This document shows, one piece after another, positions 54,678 through 63,535 of a stretch of 64,000 bases of DNA; position 1 is the stretch's first letter, and every line of letters starts with the position of its first letter. The notes below the pieces were generated by a model. It ran no database searches, had not been told where the DNA came from, and worked only from the letters and a program-made list of their open reading frames with translations. Source of the stretch: JAGVSR01 sp963825555 (GTDB taxonomy: Bacteria; Pseudomonadota; Alphaproteobacteria; Rhizobiales; Hyphomicrobiaceae). The stretch lies in assembly GCA_963825555.1 (NCBI GenBank), contig CAWGTZ010000015.1, forward strand, positions 248,001 through 312,000. Direction: 5' to 3'. The translations under genes and the position numbers were made by a program.

Positions 54678-56879
54678 ATGTTCGATATCCACCGCGTCGA
54701 GATTGAATGGGGCGGGCGCAAGCTCAAGCTCGAAACCGGCCATATGGCCCGGCAGGCCGACGCTGCCGTTTATGCCCAGTACGGCGAGACCACTGTGCTC
54801 GCTACCGTCGTGGGCGCCAAGTCCGTAAAGCCCGGCATCGATTTCTTTCCTTTGACCGTCAATTATCAGGAACGTACCTACGCGGCGGGCAAGATCCCCG
54901 GCGGCTATTTCAAGCGTGAAGGCCGCCCCTCCGAGAAGGAGACGCTCGTCTCCCGCCTCATCGACCGCCCGATCCGTCCGCTCTTCGTCGAAGGCTTCAA
55001 GAATGAAGTGCAGGTCGTCGTGACCGTGCTGTCGCACGACCTGGAGAATGACCCGGACGTGATCGGCATGGTGGCGGCCTCTGCAGCCCTGACCCTCTCG
55101 GGGCTTCCGTTCCTCGGTCCGATCGGTGCGGCCCGCGTCGGCTACATCGGCGGCGAGTTCGTTTTGAACCCGATGATCGATGAAATGCTTGAGACGTCGC
55201 TCGATCTGGTTGTTGCCGGCACGCAGGATGCCGTGATGATGGTCGAGTCGGAGGCCAAGGAGCTTCCCGAGGACGTCATGCTGGGGGCCGTCATGTTCGG
55301 CCACAAGCACTTCCAGCCTGTTATCCAGGCGATCATCAAACTTGCCGAGACGGCCGCAAAAGAGCCCTGGGACATCCAGATCGCCGACAAGGCCAAATAT
55401 GCCGGGCAGGTGAAGGCGATTGCCGCCGACTCGCTCAAGACGGCCTTCTCGACCAAGGAGAAGGCCAAGCGTAACAATCTGGTCAGCGAGGCCAAGAAGC
55501 GCGTCTTTTCGGAAATCGAGATTCCGGACGATCCCAGCGAAAAGGTTTTGCTGGGCGACGCGTTCAAGGCGCTTGAAATGGATATCATGCGCGGTGACGT
55601 CTTGAAGACGAAGCAGCGCATTGACGGTCGCGATCTCGTGACGGTGCGTCCGATCGTGTCTGAGGTTCATGTCTTGCCGCGTACCCACGGTTCGGCGCTC
55701 TTCACGCGCGGCGAGACGCAGGCTTTGGTCGTGGCCACGCTGGGCACCGGCGAGGATGAGCAGTATGTCGACAGCCTGGAAGGCACCCGCAAGGAGCGCT
55801 TCCTCCTGCACTACAACTTTCCGCCCTTCTCGGTGGGTGAGACCGGTCGCATGGGCTCGCCGGGCCGCCGCGAAATCGGCCACGGCAAACTCGCATGGCG
55901 CGCGGTGCGTCCGCTGCTCCCCGCGCACGAGGAGTTTCCCTACACGCTGCGCGTCGTCTCGGAAATCCTGGAGTCGAACGGCTCTTCCTCAATGGCAACG
56001 GTTTGCGGAACATCGCTGGCGCTCATGGATGCAGGCGTGCCGCTGAAATCTCCAGTGGCAGGCATCGCTATGGGCCTGATCAAGGAGGGTGAAGACTTCG
56101 TCGTTCTTTCCGACATTCTCGGCGACGAGGATCACCTCGGCGACATGGACTTCAAGGTTGCCGGTACGGTCAACGGTGTTACGGCTCTTCAGATGGACAT
56201 CAAGATCACCGGTATCACCGAGGAGATCATGAAGGTCGCGCTGAAGCAGGCCAATGAGGGCCGAATCCACATCCTGAATGAGATGTCGAAGGCGCTTACG
56301 GGTGCCCGCGACGAGCTTGGCGAATTCGCGCCGCGCATCGAGACGATCAAGATTCCTACCGACAAGATCCGCGAGGTCATAGGGTCCGGCGGCTCCGTTA
56401 TTCGCGAGATCGTCGCGGAATCTGGCGCCAAGATCGATATTTCCGATGATGGCACCGTCAAGATCGCTTCGGCCAACCGCGAGTCGATTGAAAAGGCGCT
56501 GGCCCGCATCAAGGGCATCACGACGGAGCCTGAGGTCGGCCAGATCTACAAGGGCAAGGTCGTCAAGATTATGGAGTTCGGCGCGTTCGTGAACTTCTTC
56601 GGCGCCAAGGACGGTCTGGTTCACATCTCGCAGCTGACGCAGGGTCGGCCGGAAACGGTGGGCGAGGTCGTGAAGGAAGGCCAGGAGGTCTACGTCAAGC
56701 TGCTGGGCTTTGACGACCGCGGCAAAGTGCGACTCTCCATGAAGATTGTCGATCAGACGACGGGCCAAGAGATCCCGCGAGAGCCGGGCGAGCCCGAGGA
56801 GCAGTTCTCGGCCGAGCGTCCGCCGCGGCGTGATCGCGACGGTGGCCGTGGCCGTGGTCCGCGTCGCGACCGGGGCTGA
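54678..56879 (+). CDS. pnp: Polyribonucleotide nucleotidyltransferase (PNPase)
   Basis: 733 residues. It degrades RNA 3' to 5' using phosphate, as part of RNA-decay complexes. Two RNase PH domains (about 1-230 and 310-550) flank an alpha-helical domain. A KH domain (VIGSGGSVIREIVAESGAKIDISDDG) and an S1 domain (GKVVKIMEFGAFVNFFGAKDGLVHIS) follow. The end is rich in Arg, Gly and Asp (RPPRRDRDGGRGRG), an RNA-binding tail. A strong terminator follows 34 bp downstream. Confidence 0.98.
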   Translation: MFDIHRVEIEWGGRKLKLETGHMARQADAAVYAQYGETTVLATVVGAKSVKPGIDFFPLTVNYQERTYAAGKIPGGYFKREGRPSEKETLVSRLIDRPIRPLFVEGFKNEVQVVVTVLSHDLENDPDVIGMVAASAALTLSGLPFLGPIGAARVGYIGGEFVLNPMIDEMLETSLDLVVAGTQDAVMMVESEAKELPEDVMLGAVMFGHKHFQPVIQAIIKLAETAAKEPWDIQIADKAKYAGQVKAIAADSLKTAFSTKEKAKRNNLVSEAKKRVFSEIEIPDDPSEKVLLGDAFKALEMDIMRGDVLKTKQRIDGRDLVTVRPIVSEVHVLPRTHGSALFTRGETQALVVATLGTGEDEQYVDSLEGTRKERFLLHYNFPPFSVGETGRMGSPGRREIGHGKLAWRAVRPLLPAHEEFPYTLRVVSEILESNGSSSMATVCGTSLALMDAGVPLKSPVAGIAMGLIKEGEDFVVLSDILGDEDHLGDMDFKVAGTVNGVTALQMDIKITGITEEIMKVALKQANEGRIHILNEMSKALTGARDELGEFAPRIETIKIPTDKIREVIGSGGSVIREIVAESGAKIDISDDGTVKIASANRESIEKALARIKGITTEPEVGQIYKGKVVKIMEFGAFVNFFGAKDGLVHISQLTQGRPETVGEVVKEGQEVYVKLLGFDDRGKVRLSMKIVDQTTGQEIPREPGEPEEQFSAERPPRRDRDGGRGRGPRRDRG

Positions 56880-56912
56880 GCACCGATCTCATCCAAATAC
56901 GAGACTTGAGGG

Positions 56913-56945
56913 AAGGGGCTGTCCTGATGGGGCGGCCCCTTTTTT
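56913..56945 (+). terminator. Intrinsic terminator after pnp
   Basis: AAGGGGCTGTCC (56913-56924) pairs with GGGCGGCCCCTT (56930-56941), with three T-G pairs, around the loop TGATG; six T run at 56940-56945. It closes the translation-related operon and separates it from the phage-like genes. Confidence 0.92.
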
Positions 56946-57042
56946 GTGCCCCGCTGGGTTTTGCTAGCGACCCGATCTTATCCCCGCGCCGGTTTAGGCT
57001 CCTATCCTTCGCAGGCATGTCGCCAAGCAAAGGATCAGTTCC

Positions 57043-58215
57043 GTGGACGAGACGACCAATCTTCTGCTGCCCTACATCCTGGCTGCACAGGCGCAGAAAC
57101 ACGTCACGCACAACGAAGCTCTGAGAAGACTTGACGCGCTCGTGCAGCTTGCGGTGGTTGATCGCGATCTGGATACGCCGCCGGCTGCGCCGGATGAGGG
57201 CGCGCGCTACATTGTTGGGGCCGCTCCGACAGGAGAGTGGGCAGGGCGCGCCCGCGCGATTTCTGCCTGGCAGGACGGCGCCTGGGCCTTCTATACGCCG
57301 CGAGTGGGCTGGATTGCCTGGGTCCAAGACGAGGATTTGGCCGTGGCGTGGGACGGAGCGTCCTGGACGGCGCTCGGTGGCGGGAGCGGCAGCCTTAATC
57401 CAACGCCGCTCATTGGCATCAACGCAACCGCCGACCTGACCAACAGATTGTCGCTCAATTCCTCGGCCTCGCTCTTCAACCATGAAGGGAACGGCCATCA
57501 GATCAAGGTCAACAAGTCTGCCGCGTCTGATACCGCATCGCTGCTGTTTCAGACCGATTTTTCGGGCCGTGCCGAAATGGGTACGGCCGGCAGCGATGAC
57601 TTCTCGTTCAAGGTCTCGCCCGATGGATCGAACTGGTTCAGCGCCATTGTGATCGACCGTATGGACGGTTCTGTTTCGTTTCCCAACTCGTCGGTCGGTG
57701 GCCAGAACGCCCGCACCATGGGCAAGGAAACAATCGCCATGCCGGCCGGTGCCATGGTCGCGCGCACGACGAACGGCGCCGCGCTGGCCACGAACGGTAT
57801 CATGCTGCGCACATTCGATTTCGACGCGATCACGGAGGAGGGCGTCGGGTTTGTCGTTCCCATGCCGAAAAGCTGGGACGAGGGCACCGTGTCGTTCCAG
57901 CCGATCTGGACGGCGGAAAGCGGAACGGGCGGTGTCGTGTTTGAGATGGCCGCGCGGGCTTTTTCGGACGACGACGCGCTCGATCAGTCTGTCGGTGGTG
58001 CAGTCACCAGCGCGGATACGCTGATTGCCGCCAATGACTGCCACATCGGGCCAGAAAGCTCCGCGCTCACCATCGCCGGGACGCCGACGGAGGGCGATCT
58101 CGTTTATTTCCAGATCACGCGGAAGGTGGGGGACACAGGCGACACGCTTGCGGCCGACGCCAAGCTGATCGGGGTGCGGCTCTACTTCACGACGAATGCG
58201 GGTAACGACGCATGA
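57043..58215 (+). CDS. DUF2793-type phage/GTA tail-associated protein
   Basis: 390 residues from a GTG with AAAGGA 8 nt upstream. The first 110 residues (TNLLLPYILAAQAQKHVTHNEALRRLDALVQL in two parts, then SAWQDGAWAFYTPR and GWIAWVQDE) are typical of DUF2793, a domain of prophage and gene-transfer-agent tail regions in Alphaproteobacteria. The middle (about 125-230) reads like a beta-rich fibre module, with FSFKVSPDGSNWFSAIVID. The C-terminal 160 residues look like another beta-rich binding module. Its stop overlaps the next start (ATGA). The genes for capsid, portal and tail tube are absent here. Confidence 0.82.
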   Translation: MDETTNLLLPYILAAQAQKHVTHNEALRRLDALVQLAVVDRDLDTPPAAPDEGARYIVGAAPTGEWAGRARAISAWQDGAWAFYTPRVGWIAWVQDEDLAVAWDGASWTALGGGSGSLNPTPLIGINATADLTNRLSLNSSASLFNHEGNGHQIKVNKSAASDTASLLFQTDFSGRAEMGTAGSDDFSFKVSPDGSNWFSAIVIDRMDGSVSFPNSSVGGQNARTMGKETIAMPAGAMVARTTNGAALATNGIMLRTFDFDAITEEGVGFVVPMPKSWDEGTVSFQPIWTAESGTGGVVFEMAARAFSDDDALDQSVGGAVTSADTLIAANDCHIGPESSALTIAGTPTEGDLVYFQITRKVGDTGDTLAADAKLIGVRLYFTTNAGNDA

Positions 58216-58965
58216 CGCTGGCGGTCAACCACCTTGTGGGTTTTGGCGTGGGCGCCGTTGAGGCGAGCGGCCCGTGGACACCGGCACAACTGTTTGCGGC
58301 TGGGCAGACCGGGTGCTGGTTCGACGTTTCGGACCTCTCGACTTTGTTTGTTGAGCGCACGGGAGGCGGAACAACCCCCGCCAGCGTCAACGGCCCTGTT
58401 GGGACTGTTCGAGACAAGAGCGGCGGCGGGTTTCACTGGCAGGCGCTTACCGATAGCGGCCGGCCAACGCTTCGACAGTCAGGCCCGCGGTATTATCTGG
58501 AATTTGACGGCGTTGACGATGTGTTGTGGCATATGAATGCTAGTTCCTATCAGTCAGCGACGATGGATGTGTTCCTCGGTGTTCGGTTCACTGGAGCAAC
58601 GGGCGGAGTTTTTTTTGGCTGTCCCGAACACCAGGTACATTGGCGCGATGGAAAACGGCTCATCGTCAACCAGGATCAATGGCCTCGCGGGATCTCCTAG
58701 CCATTATAAGAACGGCGTTCTCTTCACCGGAACGACGCGGGATAGTTTCTTCGATGCGTTTGCAGTCAATTCGGACCTGATCGCTGAGTCCCACGCAGTT
58801 GATATGACAGCGTGGGTTGCCCAGACTAGGTTCGGTTCTTTTGGCGCGGGGTACGAAACGGCTTCGCGCCTCTACGGGGCGGTAATCCTGACCATCGCGC
58901 AGACGACAGACAACAGGAACAACCTGCGCTCCTACCTCGCTTCCAAGTCTGGAGTAATCCTATGA
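58212..58965 (+). pseudogene. LamG-like phage tail protein, split by a frameshift at a T8 run
   Basis: The first frame starts at ATG 58212 (overlapping the previous stop). It gives GPWTPAQLFAAGQTGCWFDVSDLSTLF, DKSGGGFHWQALTDSGRPTLRQ and YYLEFDGVDDVLWHMN in pieces, typical of phage proteins with a concanavalin/LamG-like domain. After the T8 homopolymer (58609-58616) that frame stops at 58700. The frame one base ahead carries the rest of the domain (NTRYIGAMENGSSSTRI, YKNGVLFTGTTRD, RLYGAVILTIAQT) to a stop at 58965, which again overlaps the next start. With seven T the gene would be one 250-residue frame. It may be a pseudogene, a sequencing error or a slippage site. Confidence 0.7.
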
Positions 58966-59441
58966 CCATCGCCAGAATAGACAACGGCACGGTCGCGGAA
59001 ACGCGCGATCTTACCCTGGATGACGTACCAGCCCACAAGCGCAGCCAGTGGCGGCCGATCGTAGGGGTGGCTCCTGACCATGACCCGGCGACGCAGTACC
59101 TCAGCGGCCCCGCGCTGGTGATCGAAGCCGACGCCGTGCGCCGGGAGTGGACGGTTCACAATCGGCAACTGACGCAGGACGACTATGCCTTTGCCATTCA
59201 GGCCCACATCGACGAAACCGCCAGGGACAAGGGCTATGCCGACGCCGTGGCGCTGGCTTCTTACGTGAACAGCACGATCCCGTCGTGGAAGTCGGAGGCG
59301 AATACATTCGTGATGTGGCGTGATGAGGTGTGGCTCGCAGCTTACAGTTTGCTTGGCCAGGTGAGGGCCGGGAAGATTCAGCCACCGACGATACCAGGGC
59401 TCATTGCCGAGTTGCCGGGGGTCACCTGGCCACAGATCTGA
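58962..59441 (+). CDS. Phage tail-associated hypothetical protein
   Basis: 159 residues, starting in an ATGA overlap with the preceding gene. The second half, YADAVALASYVNSTIPSWKSEANTF in two parts and FVMWRDEVWLAAYSLL, resembles a helical region found in small tail-fibre-related proteins of alphaproteobacterial prophages (conserved W-x-x-x-V-W pattern). Its exact role is unknown. It is the last gene of the three-gene tail module. The next 190 bp to rfbB hold no gene. Confidence 0.7.
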   Translation: MTIARIDNGTVAETRDLTLDDVPAHKRSQWRPIVGVAPDHDPATQYLSGPALVIEADAVRREWTVHNRQLTQDDYAFAIQAHIDETARDKGYADAVALASYVNSTIPSWKSEANTFVMWRDEVWLAAYSLLGQVRAGKIQPPTIPGLIAELPGVTWPQI

Positions 59442-59631
59442 GCCGGGACCCGGTGGTCGGGAACCGCCTTGTCGGCAGATTTTCGCAATATGGATAAAGG
59501 CCGGCCCGGCGGCTTAACGGCATCGAAAGGCATTATGCGGATGGTGGAGGGCATGGGTGTCGACCGACGGCTTGTTGGGTCCTTCGCGTCACCCGGACGC
59601 CTTTCCTTTCTAGTTTGCGTGGTGTTCGAGT

Positions 59632-60717
59632 ATGAAGGTCTTGGTAACCGGCGGCGCTGGCTTCATCGGGTCGGCCGTCTGCAGATATCTCGTTAATGAA
59701 GCGGGTCACAGCGTCGTTAATGTCGACTGTTTGACCTATGCCGCGAACCTGGGCTCCCTGCAGGCAATTGCCGAGAGTCCTCGATATTCCTTTCACCAGG
59801 TAAACGTCTGCGACGGTCCGGCGATTGCCGGAATTCTCCGGCGTGAGCAGCCCGATGCGATTATGCATTTGGCGGCCGAGAGCCATGTGGATCGCTCTAT
59901 TACAGGGCCGGCAGCATTCATCGAGACGAACATCAAGGGGACGTACGAGATGCTGGAGGCGTCCCGGGCCTATTGGTCCGCGCTGCCGGCTGAGCGCAAA
60001 GAGCGCTTCCGCTTTCTGCACGTCTCGACGGACGAAGTGTTCGGTAGCCTCGGCGCGGATGGCCTTTTTACACCTGAAAGTCCCTATGATCCGAGTTCGC
60101 CCTACTCTGCGAGCAAGGCCGCCTCGGACCATCTCGCCATGGCCTGGCATCGCACCTATGGCTTGCCGGTCGTGCTCTCCAACTGCTCGAACAACTACGG
60201 GCCCTATCACTTCCCCGAGAAATTGATCCCGCTGATGATCACCAACGCACTACTCGGCCGCGAACTTCCCGTTTATGGGGCCGGCGCGAACGTGCGTGAT
60301 TGGCTCTACGTGGAAGATCATGCCCGTGCGCTCTGTACAATCGTTGAAAAGGGCGTTCCCGGCGAGAGCTATCTCGTCGGCGGGCGTAACGAACGCTCCA
60401 ATCTGGCGGTGGTGAATACGATCATCAGCATTCTCGACACCCTGCGACTGCGCCAGGATGGGCTGTCCTATCGCGAGCAGATCTCATTCGTCGAAGATCG
60501 GCCCGGTCACGATTTCCGCTATGCCATTGATCCGACCAAGCTCGAGAAGGAACTCGGCTGGCAGGCGAAGGAAACTTTCGAGACCGGGATTGAAAAGACC
60601 GTGGCTTGGTATCTTGCAAACGATTCCTGGTGGTTGCCGCTGCGTCTGCGCCGCTACACCGGCGAACGGCTGGGTCTTCCGGCCGAAGTGTCGCGCCCGG
60701 CCACGTTGGCCTCTTGA
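59632..60717 (+). CDS. rfbB: dTDP-glucose 4,6-dehydratase
   Basis: 361 residues, an extended short-chain dehydrogenase that turns dTDP-glucose into dTDP-4-keto-6-deoxyglucose. The NAD-binding motif is TGGAGFIGSA (7-16). The catalytic HVSTDEVFG and YSASKAASDH (Tyr-x3-Lys) are intact. NCSNNYGPYHFPEKLIPLMI is typical of RmlB. The ribosome site is weak. It starts the dTDP-L-rhamnose cluster. Confidence 0.96.
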   Translation: MKVLVTGGAGFIGSAVCRYLVNEAGHSVVNVDCLTYAANLGSLQAIAESPRYSFHQVNVCDGPAIAGILRREQPDAIMHLAAESHVDRSITGPAAFIETNIKGTYEMLEASRAYWSALPAERKERFRFLHVSTDEVFGSLGADGLFTPESPYDPSSPYSASKAASDHLAMAWHRTYGLPVVLSNCSNNYGPYHFPEKLIPLMITNALLGRELPVYGAGANVRDWLYVEDHARALCTIVEKGVPGESYLVGGRNERSNLAVVNTIISILDTLRLRQDGLSYREQISFVEDRPGHDFRYAIDPTKLEKELGWQAKETFETGIEKTVAWYLANDSWWLPLRLRRYTGERLGLPAEVSRPATLAS

Positions 60718-60748
60718 ACCTCTGGCCAGGCAGCTGAAGCGAGTGAAG

Positions 60749-61661
60749 ATGTCGGTCCAAAAGATTGCGGTAATCGGCCGAAGTGGCCAGGTCGCGCATG
60801 CGTTACGTGCCGAGGGGTTTGTGCGGAACATTGATGTCGTTCTGGGTGGGCGCCCCGACGTCGATATCATTGATGCAGACTCGATCTCACGCTTTCTGTA
60901 CCGCGTGCGGCCAGCTCTGGTGGTCAATGCGTCCGCCTATACGGCTGTCGATCAGGCCGAGAGCCAGCCAGAGGCGGCCTTCCGCATCAATGTGGAGGGT
61001 GTGGGACAACTGGCCGGCGGTCTGCGAACGTATGGCGCTGCCGCTCGTTCACATCTCTTCGGATTTCGTTTTCGACGGCACGAAGGGCCAGCCCTACGTG
61101 GAATCCGACCCGATCGCGCCGCTGAGCGTCTACGGCGCTACAAAGGCGGCCGGCGAAGCGGCATTGCGTCAGCGGCTTGCGGAGCATGTCATCCTGCGCA
61201 CATCATGGGTGTACGGGGCGCACGGTTCTAATTTTGTGAAGACGATGCTGCGGCTGGGTACCGAGCGGTCGGAACTCGGCCTTGTCGATGATCAGCGGGG
61301 ATCGCCAACGCACGCGCGTGATTTGGCTGCCGCGATACTGGAAATCGTGCCGCAGCTGATCGGTCCGGCGTCAACGGCGCTGTGGGGCACCTATCATCTT
61401 ACAGGATCGTATCAGGTGACATGGCATGGCTTTGCAGCCGAGATCTTCCGGCAAGCTGCGCTGCGCGGTGCTAAAGTGCCACGGCTGAGGGCGATTGCCA
61501 CAGCCGAGTATCCAACTCCCGCACGGAGACCGGCATACTCGGTGCTCGACAATAGAAAGTTCAACGATGCATTTGGCATTGCGCTGCCCGACTGGCGGGC
61601 AAGCCTCGCTGCCTGTCTCGATGAACTTGTACCGGTTCGCGAGAAGGAATTGAGCTCATGA
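60749..61661 (+). pseudogene. rfbD: dTDP-4-dehydrorhamnose reductase, interrupted by a one-base frameshift
   Basis: The enzyme would reduce dTDP-4-keto-L-rhamnose to dTDP-L-rhamnose. The first frame from ATG 60749 gives KIAVIGRSGQVAHALRAEGF, RPALVVNASAYTAVDQAE and FRINVEGVGQLAGGLRTYG. It then loses sense near 61034-61043, and the next frame continues with LVHISSDFVFDGTKGQPYVESD, LSVYGATKAAGE, ILRTSWVYGAHGSNFVKTML and DQRGSPTHARDLA to 61661. Deleting one base would restore a normal 303-residue RfbD with both catalytic motifs. The downstream part is well conserved, so the break is either recent or a sequencing error. Its stop overlaps the rfbA start (ATGA). Confidence 0.75.
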
Positions 61662-62530
61662 AGGGGATCATCCTGGCCGGCGGCAGCGGTACGCGCCTCC
61701 ATCCCATGACTCAGATGGTGTCAAAGCAGATGCTGCCGGTTTACGACAAGCCGCTCATCTATTATCCGCTGTCCGTACTCATGCTGGGCGGTGTGCGCGA
61801 CATCCTCGTGATTTCGACGCCACGCGACCTCCCGGGCTTCGAGGCATTGATGGGTGACGGTTCGCAGTGGGGCATCAATCTGAGCTACGCCGTGCAGCCG
61901 CACCCCGAGGGATTGGCCCAGGCCTTTATCATCGGCGAACAATTCATCGGCAACGATCATTGTGCGATGGTTCTGGGTGACAACATTTTCTACGGTCATG
62001 GCTTGGCGGATCTGGCGTCTGGCGCCTTCTCGCCCCGACCGGGTGCTACCGTGTTTGGTTATCAGGTGATGGATCCGGAACGGTATGGGGTGGTCGAGTT
62101 CGATGCGGCAGGACGCGCGATCTCGATCGAGGAAAAGCCAGCAAAGCCGAGATCCAACTGGGCGGTCGTCGGCCTCTACGCGTATGACAACGATGTTGTT
62201 GAGATCTCCAAGTCGCTTAAGCCCTCGGCGCGCGGTGAATTGGAGATCACGGCCGTTAACGAGCATTATCTGAAAGCCGGCAAACTCAATGTCGAGAAGC
62301 TAGGCCGCGGCTTTGCCTGGTTCGATACCGGAACGCCCGACAGCCTGCTCGATGCGGCTCTCTATGTTGCCACCATCGAGAAGCGGCAGGGTCTCAAGAT
62401 CGCATCGCCAGAAGAGATCGCCTTTCGGGAAGGCTTTATTGACGCGGCCGATCTTCAGCGTCTCATTGATGAGCGCTATCCCAAGAACGATTACGGCCGG
62501 TATTTGAGAAGCGTTCTCTTGGACGCCTGA
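61658..62530 (+). CDS. rfbA: Glucose-1-phosphate thymidylyltransferase
   Basis: 290 residues. It joins dTTP and glucose-1-phosphate to dTDP-glucose, the first step to dTDP-L-rhamnose. MKGIILAGGSGTRLHPMTQMVSKQ holds the nucleotide-binding GGSGTRL, and VLGDNIFYGHGL, EEKPAKPRSNWAVVGLY and LGRGFAWFDTGTPDSL are RmlA marks. All key parts are intact. It is translationally coupled to rfbD. Confidence 0.96.
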   Translation: MKGIILAGGSGTRLHPMTQMVSKQMLPVYDKPLIYYPLSVLMLGGVRDILVISTPRDLPGFEALMGDGSQWGINLSYAVQPHPEGLAQAFIIGEQFIGNDHCAMVLGDNIFYGHGLADLASGAFSPRPGATVFGYQVMDPERYGVVEFDAAGRAISIEEKPAKPRSNWAVVGLYAYDNDVVEISKSLKPSARGELEITAVNEHYLKAGKLNVEKLGRGFAWFDTGTPDSLLDAALYVATIEKRQGLKIASPEEIAFREGFIDAADLQRLIDERYPKNDYGRYLRSVLLDA

Positions 62531-62586
62531 GTTGGTGGGCGCGCAACCATTCGCGTGCCGGCTGAATTGCTTCAAGGAGGACGCTC

Positions 62587-62981
62587 TCAAACCGCGATGA
62601 GAGAATCATCCGGGGCGAGCGACTGCTCGAAACGGACGCCCGCGGAGCCAACGGAGGTCCAGACGACGGTACCCTGAAGTTTCCGTCCGTTGGCCATCTC
62701 GATCCGTACCTTGTCGCCGCGCTTCAGTCCCGATACACGCCCGAGACCCAGTCCGCCTGCCGACGCATCCCGGACGAACGCGCTCTGTACATTGCCTGCA
62801 CTGAAGATGACACAGTTCTGCAGCACGGTCCGGCGTGGCCAACGCCGCCGCTGCGGCAGCGGGGGAACATAAAGTTTTCCGTCGCCGTGAGGCAGGGGCG
62901 CAAGCCGTTGGAAGCCCCGGTCAGCAGGGCAGAAACCACGCGGGTGTTCTGCGTGTAGAGATCGGGCAATTCTACTGGCAT
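62587..62981 (-). pseudogene. PilZ domain protein, interrupted by a one-base frameshift
   Basis: From ATG 62981 the first frame gives MPVELPDLYTQNTRVVSALLTG, cut here for length, then loses sense at a run of four G (62918-62915, minus strand). Reading on in the shifted frame gives FQRLAPLPHGDGKLYVPPLPQRR, then RWPRRTVLQNCVIF, VRDASAGGLGLGRV, GTVVWTSVGSAGVRF and the end at 62587. With one more G the gene would be a single 131-residue protein. Both PilZ c-di-GMP motifs are present in the second part (the Arg-rich loop and D-x-S-x-x-G). A 79-residue frame from 62826 could be called as a gene, but it lacks the Arg loop. It is convergent with rfbA. Confidence 0.65.
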
Positions 62982-62994
62982 GGAGCGTTCGATC

Positions 62995-63477
62995 TCAACG
63001 ACAATACTCTTCGCAGTTCTGCTGAGCGGCTGCCAGAAGTCCTTGGAGCAGCCGGGCATGGAGCATGCCCGCCCGTTCCGGGGTGATGAGCTCGCATTCG
63101 TCCAGATAGTAATCGAGTGCGGTCCTTGCGGCGTCGAGTTCGCCAAGGAAGGTCCGGAGGTCCTGGGTGAACCATCCGTCCAAACGGTCGTTGCCATGCA
63201 GGACGGTGAGCATAGCCTTCAGCGTCGAAGTCTGCGGAGAGAACCTGGCGATGTCTGCCGGCAGAATGACGATACGCCAGTCCAGTAGCGAGTTCACCGC
63301 CGTTGCCACGACGGCAATTCCAACGGCCGTGGCGTGCAGTTCGGCGGTGAGGTTTTCATAGAACCGCCGCGCCACGTCCTGGGGCTCCGCCTCCGCGGGC
63401 GGAACCCCTAGCTCGGGAGCAGTTAATCTGTAAGCGTAGATGGGCAGCATGAGACATGACACCAGCAAAGATTGCAC
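62995..63477 (-). CDS. Hypothetical protein, possibly exported or membrane-associated
   Basis: 160 residues from a GTG with AGG 8 nt upstream; an ATG at 63450 lacks a ribosome site. The first 15 residues are mildly hydrophobic (SLLVSCLMLPIYAY), too short to call a signal peptide. The rest is predicted helical, with a hydrophobic stretch at about 47-65 (HATAVGIAVVATAVNSLLDW) and an acidic helix (AARTALDYYLDECELI). I do not recognise a family. It lies just upstream of the split PilZ gene on the same strand (14-bp gap to its start), so the two may be co-transcribed. Confidence 0.6.
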   Translation of the reverse strand: MQSLLVSCLMLPIYAYRLTAPELGVPPAEAEPQDVARRFYENLTAELHATAVGIAVVATAVNSLLDWRIVILPADIARFSPQTSTLKAMLTVLHGNDRLDGWFTQDLRTFLGELDAARTALDYYLDECELITPERAGMLHARLLQGLLAAAQQNCEEYCR

Positions 63478-63535
63478 AATAACAACCTAAAATAGAAATG
63501 CTAATCACATGTAACCAGCTGCCGGGGAAAAGAGG

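Noticed and set aside
54174..55928. 584-codon open frame on the minus strand across rpsO and pnp
   Set aside because: It runs antisense through two certain genes and has no domain or ribosome site.
57043..59441. Complete prophage
   Set aside because: Only three tail-type genes are present; there is no integrase, terminase, capsid, lysis or regulator gene and no attachment repeats.
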